DNA of 64,000 nucleotides from Corallococcus sp. AS-1-6 (GTDB lineage Bacteria > Myxococcota > Myxococcia > Myxococcales > Myxococcaceae): the NCBI RefSeq assembly GCF_020037015.1, contig NZ_JAIQDE010000036.1, positions 1 to 64,000 of the forward strand, read 5' to 3'. Each line of letters starts with the position of its first letter. Positions within the stretch are counted from its first letter, which is position 1. Positions 59,217 through 64,000 of this stretch are shown here, piece after piece. Position numbers and translations under genes: made by a program. Below the pieces are notes generated by a model, which saw only the letters and a list, made by a program, of their open reading frames with translations, did not search any database and was not told the origin of the DNA.

Positions 59217-61799
59217 TCAGACGCCTCGCGCCAGTCTCGATTGGAGCGCCGGCGAGATGTAGGGGACGGTGAAGAGGATCCGCACCGGGCTGCTGTTGGT
59301 GAAGTCGATCTGCTCCGCCGTCGGGTTGCCTTGATTGAAGCCGAAGTACTTCATCTCGAGCGCCCAGAGCGGGCTCGGCTCCAGCAGGTACATGCGCACG
59401 GTGTAGGCCTCGCCGGGGGCGAGCGGGGTCAGGTACTCGCCCAGCTTGACTCCCCAGCTCTTGGTGCTGGTGGACGAGGCGACCAGGCTGGTGGCCCACT
59501 CCACTCCGACCATCAGGTAGCCAGACGAATTGAAGATCGGGATGGTGACCTCATACACCCCGAGCGCGCCGACCGAGTTCTCCACCTCTTCGTTCCAGGC
59601 CAACCCGGCATACGCCGAATGGTTGGCGTACGCCCCGCCCCCTGCCGTGAAGCGGGAGGTGCTCTGGAACTCGCTGCGTTGGATCCCGCTCTCGGAGAAC
59701 GAGAACTCGAGGTACGGAAGATTGCCTCCCGGCCCGAAGCAGTTGCGGCCGAACTTCTCCGCCACCCGCTCCACGTAGTCCGCCTGGTACAGGCTGCTGT
59801 AGTCCACCCCGTTGATCCTGAACCGCTGCTTGTCATCCGCGGACAGGTGACTGAAGCGATTGGCCATCGTGGAGCCGATGCTCGCCGGGTCGTAGGTCTG
59901 CAACTGCCCGGGGATGTAGCAGTAGCTCTGGAAGCCGCCGCTGCGCGCGGTGATGGTGCCATCCATGATGGGTTGCACGGTCACGGCGAGGAAGGACGAC
60001 GAGGCGCCCCCCCGCGGCTGCAACAAGGTCACGTTCGTCGCCATCCGCGCGGGCGGCGTGACGCCAAAGAAGGCGCCGCTGGGAGAAAGACGCAGGGTCT
60101 CGGTTTCGGGATCGCCCGCGACGGGCGGCAAGCCCCGGGTGGCCACCGAGAAGGAGCTGGCCTTGAGCGTGGCATCCGACTTCTGGACCAGCGCGCTGAT
60201 GCCCGCGACATCCTCCGCGTCAGCCTGAACCCCCACCACCGTGGTGACGATGGCCTCGGCCTTGAGGCCCACGCCCAACTGGAACGAGTAGTCCAGGTCG
60301 ACTTCCGTGTCGTCACCCGTCAGGTACTCGTAGTTGCACAACTGCCAGTTCACCATGCCCGACGGGCTGTCGGGGCCCCAGATCTCACGCGAGGGCACCG
60401 GGTAGGGGAAGCTGTCCGCCACCATCGAGACCAGCGTCGCCTGCTGGTAGTCATCCGTCGCGGTGTCGATCCGGTAGTTCTCGATGGAGAAGAACGCGCC
60501 CCAGTACGACGTACTCAGCCTCGGCTTGTAGTTCGAGTCGCTGCTGAGGATGAGGTGGATGAAGCGGACGGAGGGGCAGTCATCGAACACCTGCGCGCCG
60601 GAGCCGTCGGACCGCATGACCGCGCTGGGCGACGGCCCCCGGGTCGTCGCCAGCGGCAGGTACACGCCGCAGGGCGTATTGCGCGTGGTCAGGTGGCTGG
60701 TGCTGGAGGCGAGGTACACCGGCGACGTCTCCCACACCGGCAGGTACAGGCCCGGCTGCTGGTAATTCGCTTCGCCAGGCTGCGCCGAGTTCGGGATCAG
60801 CTTGCCGACCCGGACGTTGTCGCTGCCGTCCCGGAAGTGCACGGACAGCGAACCGTCCGGCGCCATGCCGACGTTCGCCCCGAAGGAGAGGCCGGAGTCG
60901 CCATGCTCGGCGTTGATCTTCGTGACGGTCAGGTTCCCGCCGTGTGTCGCCAGGAAATACGCGTCGAACGCAGACAGGAGATCCATCCCGAAGGACAGGC
61001 TCTTGATGCTCGAGGAGTTGCTGTTGCACACCACCACCAGGCTCATGTAGGGGCGCGGAGCACTGTCATGGGGACCCTTGACGATGCCCTGATCGATCCA
61101 GCCCGCGCTCACGGCCGGGTAGTCATCGACGACCGAGCGTCCGCTGGTGTCGCTGGCGAGCAACGACCCGAGCGAGGCTCTGTGGCCCCCATTCGGAATC
61201 TGCGCGGCCCACGTGCCGTTGGGCGTGAAGTCCGCGGGATCGAACAGCAGTGGCAACATCACGCCACGGACGGTTTGGTTCCCGGAGTCCACTTCCTCGG
61301 CGAGGACCACGGCGCCAATCTTCCCCGCGAGGGAGGGCAGGGTGCTCGGCAGCGCGAACGCCGCGACGTTGCTCTTGACGGTGTGGTTGTTGCCCCAGAC
61401 CGAAAAATCGATCTCGGCGACAGCGGCGGGTTCGAGCATGTCCGGGCGGGTGCGCAGCGCGTAGCGGTGGCCGTCCTGCGAGGTCCAGAACACGAAGGTG
61501 TAGTCCCCCACCGCGAAGATGGACATGAGCTGGTCCGTCTGGACCACGAACCGGCTTTGCAGGCTCGGCGGGAACTGATCCGAGATCTTCTTCGCGCTCC
61601 AGACGTTGAGGTCGCTGAACGTGTGGCTGCTCTGGTACTTGGAGGCGTCCGCCGACAGCAGCGTGAGCAGCGCGCCAGAAGCCGGGACGGCGTACTGCAC
61701 ACGTCCGCCGCTACAGCACAGAGCGCCCGCCCCCCCCTGCTGGCCGGACCAGGGGATGGCGACGTTGGAGATGTCGAATGCGTTTTCAGGGGTGTCCAT
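59217..61799 (-). CDS. Large hypothetical beta-rich protein
   Basis: An 860-residue protein with no signal peptide or membrane helix, not recognised. It is rich in Ser/Thr/Asn/Tyr and predicted mainly beta. A double Cys lies near the start (GALCCSGGRVQYAVP). The first 400 residues have propeller-like spacing (FAVGDYTFVFWTSQDGHRY). The C-terminus has aromatic strands (YTVRMYLLEPSPLWALEMKY). The composition resembles large cytosolic or toxin-like binding proteins. GAGGAC precedes ATG 61799, within one arm of a long inverted repeat, so translation may be controlled by leader structure. It converges with the kinase gene, leaving 34 bp. Confidence 0.65.
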   Translation of the reverse strand: MDTPENAFDISNVAIPWSGQQGGAGALCCSGGRVQYAVPASGALLTLLSADASKYQSSHTFSDLNVWSAKKISDQFPPSLQSRFVVQTDQLMSIFAVGDYTFVFWTSQDGHRYALRTRPDMLEPAAVAEIDFSVWGNNHTVKSNVAAFALPSTLPSLAGKIGAVVLAEEVDSGNQTVRGVMLPLLFDPADFTPNGTWAAQIPNGGHRASLGSLLASDTSGRSVVDDYPAVSAGWIDQGIVKGPHDSAPRPYMSLVVVCNSNSSSIKSLSFGMDLLSAFDAYFLATHGGNLTVTKINAEHGDSGLSFGANVGMAPDGSLSVHFRDGSDNVRVGKLIPNSAQPGEANYQQPGLYLPVWETSPVYLASSTSHLTTRNTPCGVYLPLATTRGPSPSAVMRSDGSGAQVFDDCPSVRFIHLILSSDSNYKPRLSTSYWGAFFSIENYRIDTATDDYQQATLVSMVADSFPYPVPSREIWGPDSPSGMVNWQLCNYEYLTGDDTEVDLDYSFQLGVGLKAEAIVTTVVGVQADAEDVAGISALVQKSDATLKASSFSVATRGLPPVAGDPETETLRLSPSGAFFGVTPPARMATNVTLLQPRGGASSSFLAVTVQPIMDGTITARSGGFQSYCYIPGQLQTYDPASIGSTMANRFSHLSADDKQRFRINGVDYSSLYQADYVERVAEKFGRNCFGPGGNLPYLEFSFSESGIQRSEFQSTSRFTAGGGAYANHSAYAGLAWNEEVENSVGALGVYEVTIPIFNSSGYLMVGVEWATSLVASSTSTKSWGVKLGEYLTPLAPGEAYTVRMYLLEPSPLWALEMKYFGFNQGNPTAEQIDFTNSSPVRILFTVPYISPALQSRLARGV

Positions 61800-61804
61800 T
61801 GCGT

Positions 61805-61882
61805 CCTCTTTCACGGGGGATGGGTTCGTCGACTGCGAAAGACAGTCATTGCAGGACGTGGACCAACACCCCGTGAAAGAGG
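61805..61882 (-). promoter_or_regulatory. Structured leader masking the ribosome binding site
   Basis: CCTCTTTCACGGGG (61805-61818) and CCCCGTGAAAGAGG (61869-61882) are perfect 14-base inverted repeats 50 bases apart. Between them a smaller hairpin GACTG-CGAAAGA-CAGTC lies at 61831-61847. On the minus strand the proximal arm contains the GAAAGAGG ribosome binding site, five bases before the ATG. Pairing would close translation; a trigger is not known. Confidence 0.6.
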
Positions 61883-62127
61883 CACTGCGATGGATTCCGG
61901 GCGCTTGAGACGAAGGCCCCCGACGCGCTGAAACATGCCGCGTCCGACCGGGAGGCAAGCGCGTCAACATGGAACGCGCGGTGAAACACGCTGACATGCG
62001 TCCGACCCGGTAGGCGAAGACTCAACCCCAGACGTCTTTTTTGGGCGCCTGGGGCCTACCTTGGATGGTTGTGGTTGCCACGGGTGCGCACGCCCTACAG
62101 CCGGTGGCGGGGTGGAGCCCTCGACTG
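61883..62127. other. Gene-free stretch upstream of the 860-residue gene
   Basis: No gene is seen. Together with the leader above it makes a 328-bp gap. GCGTCCGACC occurs twice (61940-61949 and 61998-62007), 58 bases apart in the same orientation. These could be activator half-sites for the minus-strand promoter. A TTTTTT run lies near 62037-62042. Confidence 0.4.
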
Positions 62128-62964
62128 TCAGAGCAGACCCTGGGCCTTCAATGCGTCGATGGCGGCGGCCAGCGCGGGATGGGGTGACGCAAGCGGACCC
62201 GGAGGGGAGCGCACGGTGCTGACAAAGACAAAGGCGCCCCCCTTCGTGGCCACGTGCCCCACGAACCACGTCAGATTCTCCTCTGGAAGCGTGAGCGCGC
62301 CCGTCTTCGCGCTGAGCACCGCGCCCTCCTTCCAGGGGCCACCCATGTCGATGCCATCCCGGACGTGCGCCACGGTCTGGGGGCCCTGCACCAGTGTGCG
62401 TTTCACGGTCTCCTGGGTGGCCGCGCTCACGGGGAGCTGCCCCCTGTAGAGCCGCGCCAGGAATTGGAGCTGCTCCTCGGGGGAGATGCGAAGCGGTCCG
62501 CCAAGCCAGAACAGGGTGATGTTCCCCGAGGCCTCCGCGTTTCCGTAATGGAGGCGCTTCATCCAGGCTTCCTCGCGTTCACGACCGAGCCGGGTCGCGA
62601 GTCCCTGGAAGACCCACAAGGCCGAGCGACGCATGGCCGTGTCCAGCGTCTGATCCTGGTTCCAGGCCTGGACGCCACGCGGGGTGCCGTCCCAGGGGAA
62701 CACCTCGTCTGGCTTCAACACGCCTTCCTCCAGCGCGATGAGCGCATGCGGAATCTTGAAGGTGGAGGCGGGGGACAGGCGCTGTTGGCAGAGGCTGCTG
62801 TCGTTGACGGCCACCTGGCCTGTCTCCAGGTTCATCAGCCCGAAGCAGCCGGGATGGCGGGAGACGATGCGGAGCGGGGCAGGGCGATGGCCCGTGCACG
62901 CGAGTGACGTGAGCAGCACGAGCCAACCGGCGAAACGGAACCTGCGAGAGGGGAGTCGGGACAT
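62128..62964 (-). CDS. Class D (OXA-like) beta-lactamase lipoprotein
   Basis: A 278-residue serine hydrolase. The lipobox TSLAC gives Cys23. The active-site motif STFK is at 67-70, followed by IPHALIALEEGV. WDGT is at 91-94, SALWVFQ at 114-120, YGN at 140-142 and KTG at 220-222, the full class D set. The conserved SxV is SAL here, so the hydrophobic side of the carbamate-lysine pocket differs from typical OXA enzymes. It should hydrolyse penicillin-type drugs or serve as a related sensor. A BlaR-type sensor would be larger with membrane helices, which are missing. No mobile element lies nearby, so it appears chromosomal and intrinsic. Confidence 0.87.
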   Translation of the reverse strand: MSRLPSRRFRFAGWLVLLTSLACTGHRPAPLRIVSRHPGCFGLMNLETGQVAVNDSSLCQQRLSPASTFKIPHALIALEEGVLKPDEVFPWDGTPRGVQAWNQDQTLDTAMRRSALWVFQGLATRLGREREEAWMKRLHYGNAEASGNITLFWLGGPLRISPEEQLQFLARLYRGQLPVSAATQETVKRTLVQGPQTVAHVRDGIDMGGPWKEGAVLSAKTGALTLPEENLTWFVGHVATKGGAFVFVSTVRSPPGPLASPHPALAAAIDALKAQGLL

Positions 62965-63193
62965 GGGCGTGGGGGCATAGCAAACCTCGCGCCAGCAGCC
63001 GTCTCCTCTGGAGCGCGGTCGGGGGGCCACAGGTGGGCTGGGAGTGACGCGGTTTGTTCGTCACGCTTGGGGTTCGAGCCGTGACGCCTGTTCCTTCGAG
63101 GGCTTCGCTTGACGTTTCAACATGGGCTGCCTCTGCCCAGGCTCGCGATAGGGATGCACATCCTCTGGAGGGAGGAGGCCGCCGCCTCTGGCT

Positions 63194-63547
63194 TCAAGCC
63201 GTGGAAGCTGACGGTTGCTTCTGGTGCCAGGCAGGACGCAGGGGCGCGGAGGCCGCGCGCAGCAACAACCACCACACTCCGCCGAGCAGCCAGCAGGCCA
63301 GGAACAACAGCAGCGCCTGGCCCCACAGGGGCAGTCGCCCCGAGCGCAGGTGGCGACAGGCGCGGTGCAGCCCCAGGCTCAACGCGAAGCCGAGCGCCAT
63401 GCGCATCACCTTGAAGACAAGCATGGCGTCACGTCGCTCCGCGGTCATCCCCGCCAGCACGGGCGCGTAGGTGACGTAGGTGGCCAGGCCGTAGCCGAGC
63501 CATCCGGCGGCGTTCAGCTTCCAGAAGAGGTGGCGCGAGGGCGTCAT
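63194..63547 (-). CDS. Truncated LytS-type sensor-kinase membrane domain
   Basis: A 117-residue membrane protein with three or four helices. The opening LFWKLNAAGWLGYGLATYV and the ACRHLRSGRLPLWGQALLLF segment match the N-terminal sensor part of histidine kinases that pair with LytTR regulators. The frame stops shortly after the last helix; no histidine-phosphotransfer or ATPase domain follows in the 229 bp to the beta-lactamase. It is therefore a remnant or a stand-alone membrane sensor. A CGTCACG/CGTGACG repeat at 63059-63086 might end its transcript. Confidence 0.6.
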   Translation of the reverse strand: MTPSRHLFWKLNAAGWLGYGLATYVTYAPVLAGMTAERRDAMLVFKVMRMALGFALSLGLHRACRHLRSGRLPLWGQALLLFLACWLLGGVWWLLLRAASAPLRPAWHQKQPSASTA

Positions 63548-63565
63548 GGCTCCGGGGACGTCGGC

Positions 63566-64000
63566 TCAGGGCGAGGCGGTGCGGGCGAAGCGCGCCACCA
63601 CCTGCCGGTTGAACGCGGGCAGGTCCGCTGGCCGGCGACTGGTGACGAGCAGGCCATCCACCACCACCTCCTCATCGACCCACGTGGCCCCTGCATTCTG
63701 CAGGTCGCGCCGCAGGGATGGGAAGGACGTCACCCGGCGGCCCTTCACGCCGCCCGCGTCGGCGAGCAGCCACAGCCCGTGACAGATGGCCGCCACCGGC
63801 TTCTTCGCCCGGAGGAAGCCCTGCACGAAGTCAGTCGCTCCGGAGGCGATGCGCAGGCTGTCCGCGCTGTGGGTCCCCCCGGGCAGATAGAGCGCGTGGT
63901 AGGCGCCGGGACGCGCTTCCGAGAGCGCGCGGTCCACCTGGAACTCGCTGACCTGACCCTCCGGTGCCTCCGCGCGCACGGTGCCCGCCTCCCGGGGCGC
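63566..64000 (-). CDS. DJ-1/PfpI family protein, partial
   Basis: The C-terminal 144 residues of a PfpI-type type-1 glutamine-amidotransferase-like protein; the start lies beyond the window. The nucleophile elbow is VAAICHGLWLLADAGGVKGR, with the Cys-His pair of PfpI proteases, and the preceding strand reads YHALYLPGGTHSADSLR. The end (VDGLLVTSRRPADLPAFNRQ) is the family's usual closing part. Relatives act as proteases, deglycases or stress proteins. It is upstream of the truncated kinase on the same strand with an 18-bp gap. Confidence 0.85.
   Translation of the reverse strand, partial: APREAGTVRAEAPEGQVSEFQVDRALSEARPGAYHALYLPGGTHSADSLRIASGATDFVQGFLRAKKPVAAICHGLWLLADAGGVKGRRVTSFPSLRRDLQNAGATWVDEEVVVDGLLVTSRRPADLPAFNRQVVARFARTASP

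Noticed and set aside
62128-62964. BlaR/MecR-type sensor
   Set aside because: It has a single lipoprotein signal and no membrane helices or protease domain.
1-64000. Insertion sequences, integrases, attachment sites, tRNA genes
   Set aside because: No transposase or recombinase motif, no flanking direct repeats and no tRNA cloverleaf were recognised on reading; a dedicated search could still find a tRNA.

Overview
The window is very GC-rich, densely coded on both strands and contains no rRNA or tRNA gene that I can recognise. Its content points to a fruiting-type myxobacterium (Myxococcota, Cystobacterineae: Myxococcus, Corallococcus, Stigmatella or Archangium relatives). The indicators are a Ser/Thr kinase carrying a zinc-finger head and TPR tail, the myxobacterial cysteine-rich CGNG repeat, SBBP propellers, many lipoproteins with large hypothetical ectodomains, and above all a sterol biosynthesis module. 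This placement rests on gene content only.

Region by region. 1-455 is a degenerate 70-bp tandem repeat array built around a palindrome. 456-9503 holds an ECF41-type sigma factor, an MMPL/RND exporter, a ceramide-glucosyltransferase-like GT, and three genes that together convert farnesyl diphosphate to a sterol: squalene synthase, squalene monooxygenase and oxidosqualene cyclase. The cyclase has DCTAE, not the DXDD of squalene-hopene cyclase, and its Tyr/His/Ile signature predicts cycloartenol. 9451-23274 is ordinary accessory and housekeeping sequence: DUF1993, MarR, a 5'-nucleotidase lipoprotein, leucyl aminopeptidase, an AbgT transporter, a DUF481 porin-like protein, a CE2-like esterase, a propeller protein, and a dienelactone hydrolase with a divergent GlxA regulator.

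23404-36543 contains several divergent regulator/enzyme pairs (LysR/GST, NmrA/TetR) and an ArsR-SRPBCC-DoxX-DUF1801 operon with an apparently leaderless start. It also has a possible secreted-effector/immunity pair, an NlpC/P60 lipoprotein, a Cys-rich secreted peptide with a palindromic operator next to a Tat-exported cupin, and an orphan deoxyhypusine-synthase-like enzyme. 36598-52851 holds two PQQ-type sugar dehydrogenase lipoproteins (one with duplicated fascin-like modules), large unrecognised exported proteins, a lipase-like protein, LuxR and LysR regulators, an animal-type serine dehydratase and a flavin monooxygenase.

52991-64000 holds a UGT80/Atg26-like sterol glucosyltransferase, a lipoprotein, and a sigma factor translationally coupled to a Ser/Thr kinase bearing an anti-sigma zinc motif. 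It continues with an 860-residue unknown whose leader can fold over its ribosome binding site, a class D beta-lactamase, a truncated sensor-kinase head and a partial PfpI protein.

The most coherent story is sterol metabolism. Synthesis genes at 5.0-9.5 kb are flanked by a lipid exporter and a lipid-type glycosyltransferase, and a second, sterol-type glucosyltransferase lies 43 kb away. Most convergent gene ends carry long perfect GC-rich hairpins without a T tract.
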